This document shows positions 25,901 to 33,290 of a stretch of DNA of 64,000 nucleotides, piece after piece. Where the stretch lies: the NCBI GenBank assembly GCA_012518215.1, contig JAAYSV010000003.1, forward strand, positions 1 to 64,000. The letters are read 5' to 3'. The notes under the pieces were generated by a model. That model had not been told where the DNA came from and did no database searches. It saw nothing but the letters and a program-made list of their open reading frames with translations. The first letter of the stretch is position 1. Each line of letters opens with the position of its first letter. The DNA is from Bacillota bacterium (GTDB lineage: Bacteria > Bacillota > Dethiobacteria > DTU022 > PWGO01). Both the position numbers and the translations under genes were made by a program.

Positions 25901-27942
25901 TCGATGGCACCGGGATCAAGAAGGACTGCGCCTTTCACACCATCCATGGAAAGCCCCGCTGCGCCCATGAAGCCCGGGGGAACAATACCCACCATGAGGT
26001 CGCACACACTTGACATCTTCTGTATCCTTTCCAATTGGCGGAATATCTTGCTCAGATATAACCCCTGGGTAAAGTGATAGAAGTTTCTCGTAATTGGCAA
26101 GGAGAGTTCGACAATACTGTAGTCCAGGTGTACGGGGAAGACCTCGCGGGCATATTCCATCTGCTCGCGGATCACGTGTGGTTTATGAGCATTTCCCCAG
26201 GTTGTGGCCCATTCATTGTTATCACTCCAGGCTCCAACGCGCAGAGGCACAAAAATAAAGTTGAAGCTGTTCTTCCTGGGTACATGAATGTCCCGTGTCG
26301 GTGCAGGGTCGGTGATGGTTCCGAGTACCAGCGGGTTGCCGCGGTCTCCTGCATCCGGGCTCTTGGTTACCGCCCTGATACCGATTTTGTGATTCTCCAG
26401 GAGTGATGGGCTTATCTCCAGATACAGACGGTGCCTCCCCGAACGGATTTCGGCGTTGGAATACTCTTCCGAGAATGATGACGATTTGCTTCTGGCGATA
26501 ACCCTGTCGGGATCGTCGATATCATAAACTTCGATTCCAACATTCTTCAGCTTGAAATCGGAATTCTGGAAGGAGCCGCTTCGCACGCTGATCTTCGGCG
26601 ACAGATACAGGGGGGCTGCCCCTCTGCCATCGACAATATTGGCAGGGTTATCAATGGTCTGGGTGAGGTTCCATTCCAGATCCACGGGTGGGAAGGCTGT
26701 CATGATAAGGGATTCCGTCTTGCCGCTGTTGCCGAAAGTTATGATTGCTTTCCCTTCACTGTCTGTGGAGACTGATCTATTGAATAACCCCAGGAGACCT
26801 CCCCAGAAGACCAGCTGCTTGCCTTGCACGGGATTGCCTTCGGGATCCTGCATATGGACGGTAAGCGTGCCGTCGAATTCGCTCAAATGGGGAAAGGTGT
26901 AGTTTTGGTCGCCAATCACATTGTTCCTGAGCCTGGCATAAACAGCCTCTGAAGGTGCGGTGCAGCGATAGGAATCATCGGTATAATCCGTCACCAGGCC
27001 CCCCCCGAATTCGGGGGAGAGCTCCACAATGCCCGAATCATCACTTGTCTTCCATTCGGTCAGGTAGTATACGCGGTCAAAAGAGCCAAAAGCGTAGGCA
27101 ATGCGGGTTTTCAAATTTGCACGCGGAACTCTTTCACCGGAGTCCTCATCCGATACAGTGGTCAGCTTGAGGCGGATGCTGCCGTAGAAGGGGTAGGTGA
27201 TTCCTTCCCAGGTCCAGCCTGTTCCAACCACCAACTGCCGCACTACTTCTTCCCCGATCACGCTGCCACCATCATTGCCGAACTCAACCCTGGTCATTCC
27301 GTGGTCGATGTAGCAGAGCTCCAGTTGATAACCATAACCAAAACTCCAGGTCCAGTCCGGACTATTATTGTCTTTGTAGTGGTGGTCAAAATTTATAAGA
27401 CTGCCAGATATTTTGATTTCAAGATCTCCGACAAACTGGAAGGGGCCTGTTTCGACAACATCGGTTATGCTGAAAATATTATGAAGATTGTCTGCGGAGA
27501 GATCGATCAGATTCCCGTCGAGATACATTTTTATCGGGCTACCGGGATCGGGCGACACCATGAACGGATATCCGGTATTGATTTGCACGGCAAAACCCAG
27601 CTCGCCGGCATCGGGTACGTATCCCTGCCCGGGGGGATAAGTTCCATAGGACCGTTTGGTTTGCGGAAGTGTGTATGTAGTGCCTATATGCCAGCCATTT
27701 TCGATGCTGGCTATTCTACGGCTGCCCCCTTCGCTTGCCAAAACCGTGCCACTGACCTCACCATCTTCCAGAAGGGGGAATGGGGGCGATTCCTCCATAT
27801 TTTCCAGGCCGGTTTCCGGATAGGGGAATTCCACTTCCCCCGCCGACACGCCATCAAAATGATATGCACCGATCACATGTTCGACCGGAAAACCGGCAAA
27901 CAACAATCCCAGAATCAGTATGGCAATGATTTTTTTTCTCAT
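22972..27942 (-). CDS. Giant secreted metzincin-like protein with InlB repeats and dockerin-like tail
   Basis: The 1656-residue protein starts with a signal peptide (MRKKIIAILILGLLFAGFP, cleavage near residue 25). A long beta-rich N-terminal region is followed at residues 691-701 by HEFIHTLGFVD. This fits the metzincin zinc motif HExxHxxGxx(H/D), with Asp as third ligand as in snapalysin-type proteases. Ig/cadherin-like domains come next. Then come four ~62-residue InlB (Listeria-Bacteroides type) repeats, each with TFVDHDG- and GWD-type motifs. The end is a dockerin-like pair of helices at ~1586-1656 (SVQDAIIVLRHIV and TVADAISILRYIV). It likely acts outside the cell in adhesion or protein breakdown. 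No sortase motif is seen, and the dockerin-like loops lack several calcium ligands. Confidence 0.85.
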   Translation of the reverse strand: MRKKIIAILILGLLFAGFPVEHVIGAYHFDGVSAGEVEFPYPETGLENMEESPPFPLLEDGEVSGTVLASEGGSRRIASIENGWHIGTTYTLPQTKRSYGTYPPGQGYVPDAGELGFAVQINTGYPFMVSPDPGSPIKMYLDGNLIDLSADNLHNIFSITDVVETGPFQFVGDLEIKISGSLINFDHHYKDNNSPDWTWSFGYGYQLELCYIDHGMTRVEFGNDGGSVIGEEVVRQLVVGTGWTWEGITYPFYGSIRLKLTTVSDEDSGERVPRANLKTRIAYAFGSFDRVYYLTEWKTSDDSGIVELSPEFGGGLVTDYTDDSYRCTAPSEAVYARLRNNVIGDQNYTFPHLSEFDGTLTVHMQDPEGNPVQGKQLVFWGGLLGLFNRSVSTDSEGKAIITFGNSGKTESLIMTAFPPVDLEWNLTQTIDNPANIVDGRGAAPLYLSPKISVRSGSFQNSDFKLKNVGIEVYDIDDPDRVIARSKSSSFSEEYSNAEIRSGRHRLYLEISPSLLENHKIGIRAVTKSPDAGDRGNPLVLGTITDPAPTRDIHVPRKNSFNFIFVPLRVGAWSDNNEWATTWGNAHKPHVIREQMEYAREVFPVHLDYSIVELSLPITRNFYHFTQGLYLSKIFRQLERIQKMSSVCDLMVGIVPPGFMGAAGLSMDGVKGAVLLDPGAIEGKDKHHTLIHEFIHTLGFVDVYPSDEVWHDFRKGWRPASANGYRHRPINNCEYMDNGRYEYFEPLYEAIMYDHAALPWPTTEEYNAMLAYATTERTSFAPSPVELGSVVHSHGISTMEGEEDEEKDLLLVSGEIIDTDSGETEIFLDPVFPYRGKANFGVERSNAEYAVHLLDGDGNILERGFIGSSAAENMLQSVAIPAGTSSFSLGLPDHPEKAAIEIGKLLYSWSDILVDPVRYEYSDDYPGVTLIAPESGPLSGEFDLTWEATGNGTLYSTIFVSDDDENWQVIEADIPHDGPGTYSHTLYAGAFPAGDNYRFKVRVSNELHFTEAVSSAVFAIDGFVSLPVLEMDDADIEVEVPPGETEATARFLIKNSGTGLLTVEIDSEADWALTPAEEINLYDGQETLATIPLSLPDEPPETDLETVLEIQTNDPAAPCKNIALKVIYGEERTAPEIVHLQTTPASGGEHPPGIPVDIAVYANHSGLEAAVSIEKVGGEMLEDGAEMEGCIYNPGAYYFFWKTDELAPGDYGVTISLKDPVSGLERESSGHDFTISLSEENSAPEFLEPDEYETHIDDVAIGDEVVIPYEVSDPDGDDIEMEVTSSLLDHGLLLEEFGDNSGELRWEANLPGIHEIYLAARDTHGNRTTVLFIITCYQSHTVTFVDHDGTVLKTETVRQGGSATAPPAPERVGYNFAGWDKSFTNVTNDLTVTATYSIKTYTVSFVDHDWSIIKEEEVDHGADATAPPAPERVGHTFTGWDREFTNVTTDLYIFAQYEPHTYTVTFVDHDGTVLKEEEVNHGADATAPAVPGREGYNFAGWDKSFTNVTNDLTVTATYTIKTYTVTFVDHDGTVLKEEEVNHGADATAPEAPEREGYNFTGWDRDFTNVTEDLTVTATYIEIEFEFGDITGSGDVSVQDAIIVLRHIVELIDIEEKYGPEAMIRARVEGNETLTVADAISILRYIVGLIDEFPAAKK
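23200..23935 (-). repeat. Four tandem ~185-bp repeats inside the secreted protein gene
   Basis: They encode the InlB repeats. The DNA is also highly conserved: GTTCCGTCATGATCGACGAA occurs three times (near 23348, 23531 and 23898) and GGGGCGGTGGCATCGGCGCC three times. Repeat 2 is the most diverged (VDHDW instead of VDHDG). This suggests recent duplication or gene conversion and possible length variation between strains. Confidence 0.85.
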
Positions 27943-28033
27943 GGCTGCAAAAACCTCCGTTAAATGAATTTTGCAAAAGTTTTGCTGTCTTGGATATCTT
28001 CAAATAATTTTAAGTCAGTCCTGTAAAAATAAC

Positions 28034-28055
28034 ATCACCCTTTGGGGTGATTTTT
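28034..28055. terminator. Short hairpin flanked by A- and T-runs
   Basis: ATCACCC / GGGTGAT with a TTTG loop, A-rich before and TTTT after, so it reads as a small terminator in both directions. It lies between the two divergent genes that start at 27942 and 28295, where a terminator is unexpected; an attenuator of a leader RNA is one reading. The rest of the 352-bp gap holds GGAGG (28066-28070) before a 17-codon TTG frame at 28076-28129 that I cannot support as a gene. Confidence 0.5.
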
Positions 28056-28221
28056 GATCCATGAAGGAGGCAAGTTTGAATCATTGTCTCTATTTTTCCC
28101 TGGAAAACTTCCGAATCTTCAATATGTAAAAACAATCGAACTATTCCAATTTCATAAATACATTCTGGAGGGGAAGATATCGATCGATAACAACCGGCCC
28201 GCCCTGCTGCCCCCTGGATTC

Positions 28222-28250
28222 TTTACGCTGCATGAAGAATGTGTTATAGT
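28222..28250 (+). promoter_or_regulatory. Sigma-A-type promoter for the lipoprotein metallohydrolase
   Basis: TTTACG (28222-28227), 17-bp spacer, TATAGT (28245-28250). The predicted start near 28257 rules out the ATG at 28256 as start of translation. Confidence 0.6.
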
Positions 28251-28294
28251 AAAATATGGGATTTCAAGATCTTATCATGAAGGGAGGTTTCGAG

Positions 28295-29149
28295 TTGCAG
28301 AGCAGAAAGAAAATAATGGTGTTGGCCCTGCTGATGGTTCTGGCGCTCACGCTATTTGCCCTGCTTTGTTGCGGGTGTTCCCCGGCAGAGGAACCTGACG
28401 GAGGCCCGGGCAGTGGCGATGCCTCCCCGGCGGGTGATGAAAAAAAGGACGAGGAAGAAGACGATGAGGCGGTGAGCCTTACCTACCTGGGACATGCAAC
28501 CTTTGTTCTGGAAAACGAGGATGGGAAGGTGCTTATCGACCCCTACAATCCCCAGTTTGGCACTTACGGGCGCATAGATATGGAAGCCGATGTGGTGACC
28601 ATCTCGCATGAACATGATGATCATAATTATGCGGCGGGTGGCGGTGACGATGCCGTGGTTTTGCGAGGACTTACCTCGGGCGGCGATTGGAACGAGGTTG
28701 AATATCATCTCGGGGAGACCCGTATCTACAATGTCGGCGGGACCCTGCACGGCCGGGGTCTGGGCAGAAACAGCATCTTCGTCTTTGACACACCCTCATT
28801 GCGTCTTGTACATCTGGGCGACCTCGGGCATCTGCTTACCGATGACCAGATCAACTTCATCGGCAACGTCGATGTATTGATGATTCCGGTGGACGGATAT
28901 TACACGATTCCGCGGCGGGAAATCATCGAATTGATCACCCGGATATCACCATCCGTGGTCATTCCCATTCATTACCTCACCGTCGATAATGAAGATTCCA
29001 ATCTTGCGACACTGGATGATTTCCTCTCCGAGGAAATCCCCTATTCCGTAAAGAAAAAGGGCAGCACGCTTACATTGTCAGCCATGCAATTGCCCGGTCG
29101 GACCGAGGTCTGGACGATGGATTATACCAGACCCCGAGGTGCAGATTGA
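28295..29149 (+). CDS. Metallo-beta-lactamase-fold lipoprotein
   Basis: The 284-residue protein has a basic N-terminus, a hydrophobic stretch and a lipobox ending ...ALLCCGC, so it is probably a membrane-anchored lipoprotein. An acidic linker follows (KKDEEEDDEAV). The catalytic domain starts LTYLGHATFVLE and carries HEHDDH (the HxHxDH zinc motif), later LVHLGDLGH and PIHYLT. This pattern matches the UlaG-like/L-ascorbate lactonase-type branch of MBL-fold hydrolases, whose substrates vary; I cannot assign one. The TTG at 28295 was chosen because GGGAGG (28282-28287) precedes it by seven bases and the promoter lies only 45 bp upstream. Confidence 0.82.
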   Translation: MQSRKKIMVLALLMVLALTLFALLCCGCSPAEEPDGGPGSGDASPAGDEKKDEEEDDEAVSLTYLGHATFVLENEDGKVLIDPYNPQFGTYGRIDMEADVVTISHEHDDHNYAAGGGDDAVVLRGLTSGGDWNEVEYHLGETRIYNVGGTLHGRGLGRNSIFVFDTPSLRLVHLGDLGHLLTDDQINFIGNVDVLMIPVDGYYTIPRREIIELITRISPSVVIPIHYLTVDNEDSNLATLDDFLSEEIPYSVKKKGSTLTLSAMQLPGRTEVWTMDYTRPRGAD

Positions 29150-29343
29150 ACAAGGAAACGTATTGCATGGGGGTACCGCCTGCTGGCAGGGCCCCCATCG
29201 ATTTGATTGGCCCCCAACGTAAATATCTGTTCGAGGCAGGCGCGGGAACTTGAAGCATGAAGCAGTTGTTTGCCATCTGCGGGAAGAACGCGGGTTGCAA
29301 CGAAAGGTAAATTATCTGCTGGACATGGTCGCAACAAAAAAGA

Positions 29344-29408
29344 GGGGACGGATTCCTGCTTGACTGCCATTTTCCCTTTTCTTCAGGGCTGATCTGGAAC
29401 CCGTCCCC
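29344..29408. repeat. REP-like imperfect palindrome
   Basis: GGGGACGGATTCC (29344-29356) faces GGAACCCGTCCCC (29396-29408), with one mismatch, across 39 bases. It sits between the convergent ends of the MBL and deacetylase genes. It could serve as a terminator or be a mobile REP-type repeat; no RAYT transposase gene is nearby. The 190 bp before it show no gene. Confidence 0.5.
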
Positions 29409-29413
29409 GTGGT

Positions 29414-30211
29414 TCAATCTTTCTTTTGTTTTTTTATCCGCCTCTGTGCGCCGTTAACAGGGTCTATCTCATAGTCTTTCCAGTAAATCAGTTCCGAAAT
29501 GGGAACGATCGTATAACCGTTCCTGGTATAGAACTCGATGATTTCAGGGAGGGCGGCCGGCGTGTGCAGCCCATCATTATGGAAAAGGATGATGGCGCCA
29601 TTCTGCGGGTTGGAGGTGACCCTCTCGATAATTGCTTCCTTGTTAAGGTTTCTCCAGTCCAGGGAGTCGATACTCCACTGCACGGGGATATAGCCAAGCG
29701 AGGTAACAGTTTTGATCACGTTGCTGTTGTATTCCCCAAAAGGAGGGCGGAACAATTTGGGTCGTTTTCCGGTAAGCTTGTGGATCATCTCATCCACCTT
29801 TTCCATCTCTTCCTTGATCTGCTGGCTGCTAAGCTGGTTCATGTGCGGATGTGTCGCGGTATGATTGCCAATCTCATGGCCCTCTTCCGCTATCTGCTTG
29901 ACGCGATCGGGATATGCTTTTATCCATATACCGGTAACAAAAAAGGTCGATTTGAGATCATGTTCCCTGAGTATTTCCAGGATTTTGGGGGTGCGTTCCG
30001 CCCCCCAACTGGCGTCGAAGGAGATGGCGATTTTCTTCTCCGGTGTCTCCACGTAATAGATGGGCAGATGGTTTTCTTCGGGCTGAAACACCGGGGCAAG
30101 CTTTTTGTGTACACCGAAAAAATAGGGTAGGCTGATCAGAAGCCCCACAATCACGATCCCTATCGCTATTTTTACCCACTTTGACCGTAGATTGATAATA
30201 ACCGTAAACAC
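29414..30211 (-). CDS. Polysaccharide deacetylase (PdaB/YlxY-like)
   Basis: The 265-residue protein has an N-terminal membrane anchor (KIAIGIVIVGLLISLPYFF) and a NodB-homology CE4 domain. The motifs are in order: KIAISFDASWG (motif 1; the usual second Asp is replaced by the SW region), HEIGNHTATHPHM (zinc histidines), FRPPFGEYN, QWSIDSLDW and ILFHNDG. CE4 enzymes remove acetyl groups from peptidoglycan or chitin-like polymers. The FDASWG form is typical of sporulation-associated deacetylases (PdaB type), which fits a spore former. It begins with GTG after GGGGTGAT. Its substrate is probably cell-wall or cortex glycan. Confidence 0.87.
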   Translation of the reverse strand: MFTVIINLRSKWVKIAIGIVIVGLLISLPYFFGVHKKLAPVFQPEENHLPIYYVETPEKKIAISFDASWGAERTPKILEILREHDLKSTFFVTGIWIKAYPDRVKQIAEEGHEIGNHTATHPHMNQLSSQQIKEEMEKVDEMIHKLTGKRPKLFRPPFGEYNSNVIKTVTSLGYIPVQWSIDSLDWRNLNKEAIIERVTSNPQNGAIILFHNDGLHTPAALPEIIEFYTRNGYTIVPISELIYWKDYEIDPVNGAQRRIKKQKKD

Positions 30212-30319
30212 GGAATATCACCCCATGTAGAGATATATTCCGCGATTACGGTCTTTATGCTTGCTTGATGAATACAGTTTCCCTGGGGCATTTGGAAGCA
30301 GCGGAAGGCAGGGTTTTCT

Positions 30320-31954
30320 CTAATGCAAGGCACGGTAAAGGGAATGCAGCAAAACCCGGTCGGGGTCGTGGCTCAGCTCCCAGATCATGGCTCCGGCCAG
30401 CCCCCGGGATTTTATATAGTCGGCCTTGTGTCCTATCGATTCTTCATCCTCGTAACTGATGAAGGTTGTGCCGTTGTAGATCCAGGGCACCCTGGACTGC
30501 GGATGGAAGTGGCGCTGATAGCCCGGAGCGTTGAGAAAATTGTCGGAGATGCTCTTGTAACTGATGTAAACCCCTTCCGTGAAATTTTGGTAAAGGCCGT
30601 TGTTGGCATCTGTTACGGTCCGGTAACGGTAGCCGTAAAAGGGAATTCCCAGCACCAGTTTGTGCAGGGGGAAACCGGCATTTTGCCAGGCCTTGACTGC
30701 CTCGTCAGCACTCCATTTATTCTGGGGAGAAGGATCGGTGTTGCTGTACAGGGGGGCGTTGAAATCGGTGTAGCTATCCCAGTGGGCGTGGATGTCGTAG
30801 GTCATGATCTGGGCATAGTCAAGATATCTGTGCAGTATACCCGGTTCCGTATTCTTCACGTACCAGCTGCCGGATCCTCCGGCGATGGTCAGCAGGTATT
30901 CCCGCCCGTCAACGGCACTGCGGGCATCAAACGTTTCCCGTATTTTCTTCAACAGCAGGGTAAAATTCTGTTTATCCGATGCACGGGTTATATTCCCGGG
31001 CAGCCCGCCGGTGACCGGGTATTCCCAATCCAGGTCCAGGCCGTCAAATCCGTATTGCAGAATGAATTGCAGACAACTATCGGCGAATGCCGTCCTTGAT
31101 GAATCGGTCAGTGCGGCATCGGAGAAGCGTCCTGACCAGGTCCAGCCTCCCACCGAGATAAGCGTTTTGAGATGGGGGTGCCTGCGTTTCAACTCATCCA
31201 GTTTTTTGAAATTGGCGATATCAACATCCGCATCCCCGAGGGCTATTTTCAGGTCGCTGCCGATATTGGCGAATGCATAGTTGAGATGGGTCAGCTTCGA
31301 AGCATCCACCCGGTCGGGTAAAAATCCCTGGTAGGCACCCCAGGAGGGATAATAGCCGACCATTTTGTAGGAACCGTTACCGGTACAGGTGGAGGGGGCC
31401 GGTTTTACCTCCGGGGCTGGTTTTGCTTCAGGGGCCGGTTTTTCTTCCGGGGTTGGTTTTTCTCCCGGGGTGGGGTCGGGCGCGGGTGCGCTGGCAGCAA
31501 CGGTTTTTTCTCCGGGGGCGGCATCGGTTTTCGGCGAAGGATTGTCCTGCATCGGGGGGAGAGTTCTTTTTCCGGCTGTCCTCAAGGTGACCGCTGGCGA
31601 AGGCGGCGAGACATTTCCAGCCCGGTCGGCCGTCCTGACCTCGAATAGATAACTGGTGGAGGGGGATAACTTTCCGGCCGTGTATGTAACGGCATCGGTC
31701 TCCCCTGCGAGCTGCCCATCGATATAGATCAGATACCTGGCTGCCTCGTATTTCCCCCCGGTAGCTTCCCAGCACAGGGTCGCCTCCGTGTCTGTAAAGG
31801 AATCAACCTGAAAATTTTCCGGCGGAACGGGGAGGGGGGTCCCGGTGCAGACGGTGCCGATAAAGGAGATCAGGGTGACGAAGATGATGAGAAGAAAAAT
31901 GGTTCTTTCGTGACCTGTCCATTCTGAACCTGCGTGAAGGGCTTTGTTTAACAT
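30320..31954 (-). CDS. Secreted glycoside hydrolase family 18 (chitinase-like) with FN3 domain
   Basis: In this 544-residue protein a hydrophobic N-terminal segment (FLLIIFVTLISFIGTVC, ~20-36) works as signal or anchor. A fibronectin III domain (~42-126) comes next, then a Pro/Glu/Lys-rich linker with PAPEAKPAPEVKPAPS (~140-188). The GH18 barrel (~195-544) carries LISVGGWTWSGRFSDA and the catalytic FDGLDLDWE with the acid Glu311. It should cleave chitin-like or N-acetylglucosamine-containing polymers outside the cell. The start has GGGGGGAG seven bases upstream. A consensus promoter and a 20-bp palindrome precede it, so it is probably individually regulated. Confidence 0.9.
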   Translation of the reverse strand: MLNKALHAGSEWTGHERTIFLLIIFVTLISFIGTVCTGTPLPVPPENFQVDSFTDTEATLCWEATGGKYEAARYLIYIDGQLAGETDAVTYTAGKLSPSTSYLFEVRTADRAGNVSPPSPAVTLRTAGKRTLPPMQDNPSPKTDAAPGEKTVAASAPAPDPTPGEKPTPEEKPAPEAKPAPEVKPAPSTCTGNGSYKMVGYYPSWGAYQGFLPDRVDASKLTHLNYAFANIGSDLKIALGDADVDIANFKKLDELKRRHPHLKTLISVGGWTWSGRFSDAALTDSSRTAFADSCLQFILQYGFDGLDLDWEYPVTGGLPGNITRASDKQNFTLLLKKIRETFDARSAVDGREYLLTIAGGSGSWYVKNTEPGILHRYLDYAQIMTYDIHAHWDSYTDFNAPLYSNTDPSPQNKWSADEAVKAWQNAGFPLHKLVLGIPFYGYRYRTVTDANNGLYQNFTEGVYISYKSISDNFLNAPGYQRHFHPQSRVPWIYNGTTFISYEDEESIGHKADYIKSRGLAGAMIWELSHDPDRVLLHSLYRALH

Positions 31955-31991
31955 ATGTAAACTCCCCCCAATAGTTTCAATTGCTTAAAAC

Positions 31992-32011
31992 ATGTTGTGA
32001 TATCATAACAT
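31992..32011. promoter_or_regulatory. 20-bp near-perfect palindrome, operator of the GH18 gene
   Basis: ATGTTGTGATATCATAACAT is symmetric apart from one mismatched pair. It lies 6-25 bases downstream of the predicted GH18 transcription start, a typical repressor position. The regulator is unknown and is not encoded next door. Confidence 0.6.
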
Positions 32012-32023
32012 ATAGTGTTTTTG

Positions 32024-32052
32024 ACTATACAAGACGATTAATATTATGTCAA
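32024..32052 (-). promoter_or_regulatory. Sigma-A promoter of the GH18 gene
   Basis: On the minus strand TTGACA (32052-32047), 17-bp spacer, TATAGT (32029-32024). Transcription should start near 32017, about 63 bases before the start codon. Confidence 0.75.
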
Positions 32053-32083
32053 CAGTCAGATGAAGGTAATATACGCCATTAAC

Positions 32084-32113
32084 TTGCAGCGATTCTTTCT
32101 TTCTTGGTATAAT
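32084..32113 (+). promoter_or_regulatory. Promoter of hisC
   Basis: TTGCAG (32084-32089), 18-bp spacer and a perfect TATAAT (32108-32113), about 30 bases before the hisC start codon, followed by GGAGGGG. Confidence 0.6.
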
Positions 32114-32143
32114 GATTGACGAAAGAGAGAACGGAGGGGAATG

Positions 32144-33259
32144 ATGTTGAAACTTCCGCGAAGAAGGACTTGCCTTGACCGGATCAAGCCCTATGTTCCC
32201 GGTAAACCTGTTGAAGAAGTCAAGAGGGAGCTGGGCCTGGATGATGTTATCAAGCTGGCCTCGAACGAGAACCCGCTGGGCCCGTCACCCATGGCATTGG
32301 AAGCACTGAAAGAGGCACTGCCTGCATTGAATTATTATCCCGATGGCTCCTGTTTTCTGCTGAAGGAAGCGCTGGCCTCCAGACTGGATCTGCAAGGAGA
32401 CCAGCTGATCTTCGGCAACGGTTCGGATGAGGTTTTGAAGTTGCTGGCGGAAGCCTACCTGGAGCCGGGGGACGAGGTGATCGTACCCACCCCGTCATTT
32501 TCGGAATACGAATTTGTGACCCGTATCATGGGCGGGGAGGTCAAATATGCTCCCTTGAAACCCGATTTCAGCTACGATCTGGAAACCATGCTGGACATGG
32601 TCACCAACCTCACCCGCCTGATTTTTGTCTGCAGCCCCAACAATCCCACCGGAACCATCGTTACCGGTAAAGATCTGGATGATTTTATGCGGAGGCTGCC
32701 GCAAGGGGTAATTGTGGTAATCGACGAGGCCTATGCCGAATATGTTACCACCCCGGAGTATCCGCAGAGCCTGAAATATGTTCGGCAGGGTGCGCCTGTC
32801 ATCGTGTTGCGGACTTTCTCCAAGATACACGGATTGGCCGGGCTGCGCATCGGCTACGGGGCGGCTCCGGCAGAACTGATTGCCGACCTGGACAGGGTAT
32901 GTGAACCGTTCAATGTCAACCAGGCTGCACAGGTCGCAGCTCTGGCGGCGCTTGATGATGAGGAACACCTGCGGCGTAGCATTGCCCTGGTCGAGGAAGG
33001 CCGTGTCCGGATGGCACGGGGTTTGCAGGATATCGGTCTTCAACCGGTTCCCTCCCAGGCCAATTTTTACTTCGTGGATACCGGGTTTGATGCACGGCAG
33101 GTTTTTGACCGTCTGCTGCGGCGAGGGGTTATCGTGCGTTCGGGAGATATCTTCGGGTTTCCCACCTTTATCAGGGTCAACTTCGGCCTGCCCGAGGAGA
33201 ATGTACGGTTTCTGAAGGCTCTCGAGGAAGTGTTGGGTGAGTTGAAAGGCAATTCATAG
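32144..33259 (+). CDS. hisC: Histidinol-phosphate aminotransferase
   Basis: The 371-residue class I/II PLP aminotransferase is of HisC type: IKPYVPGKPVEEVKRELG at the N-terminus, KLASNENPLGPSPMALEAL, YYPDGSCFLLKEAL, SPNNPTG, VVIDEAYAEY and the Schiff-base lysine in TFSKIHGLAGLRIGYG. It converts imidazole-acetol phosphate to histidinol phosphate. No other his genes are present, so in this stand-alone setting it may also serve aromatic amino-acid transamination, as HisC of some Firmicutes does. Two ATGs are adjacent; the second (32144) has the better ribosome-site distance. The Lnt-like gene follows by 31 bp. Confidence 0.9.
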   Translation: MLKLPRRRTCLDRIKPYVPGKPVEEVKRELGLDDVIKLASNENPLGPSPMALEALKEALPALNYYPDGSCFLLKEALASRLDLQGDQLIFGNGSDEVLKLLAEAYLEPGDEVIVPTPSFSEYEFVTRIMGGEVKYAPLKPDFSYDLETMLDMVTNLTRLIFVCSPNNPTGTIVTGKDLDDFMRRLPQGVIVVIDEAYAEYVTTPEYPQSLKYVRQGAPVIVLRTFSKIHGLAGLRIGYGAAPAELIADLDRVCEPFNVNQAAQVAALAALDDEEHLRRSIALVEEGRVRMARGLQDIGLQPVPSQANFYFVDTGFDARQVFDRLLRRGVIVRSGDIFGFPTFIRVNFGLPEENVRFLKALEEVLGELKGNS

Positions 33260-33290
33260 AAAACGCGGTGGGGAAAAGAGAGGGCTGTTG

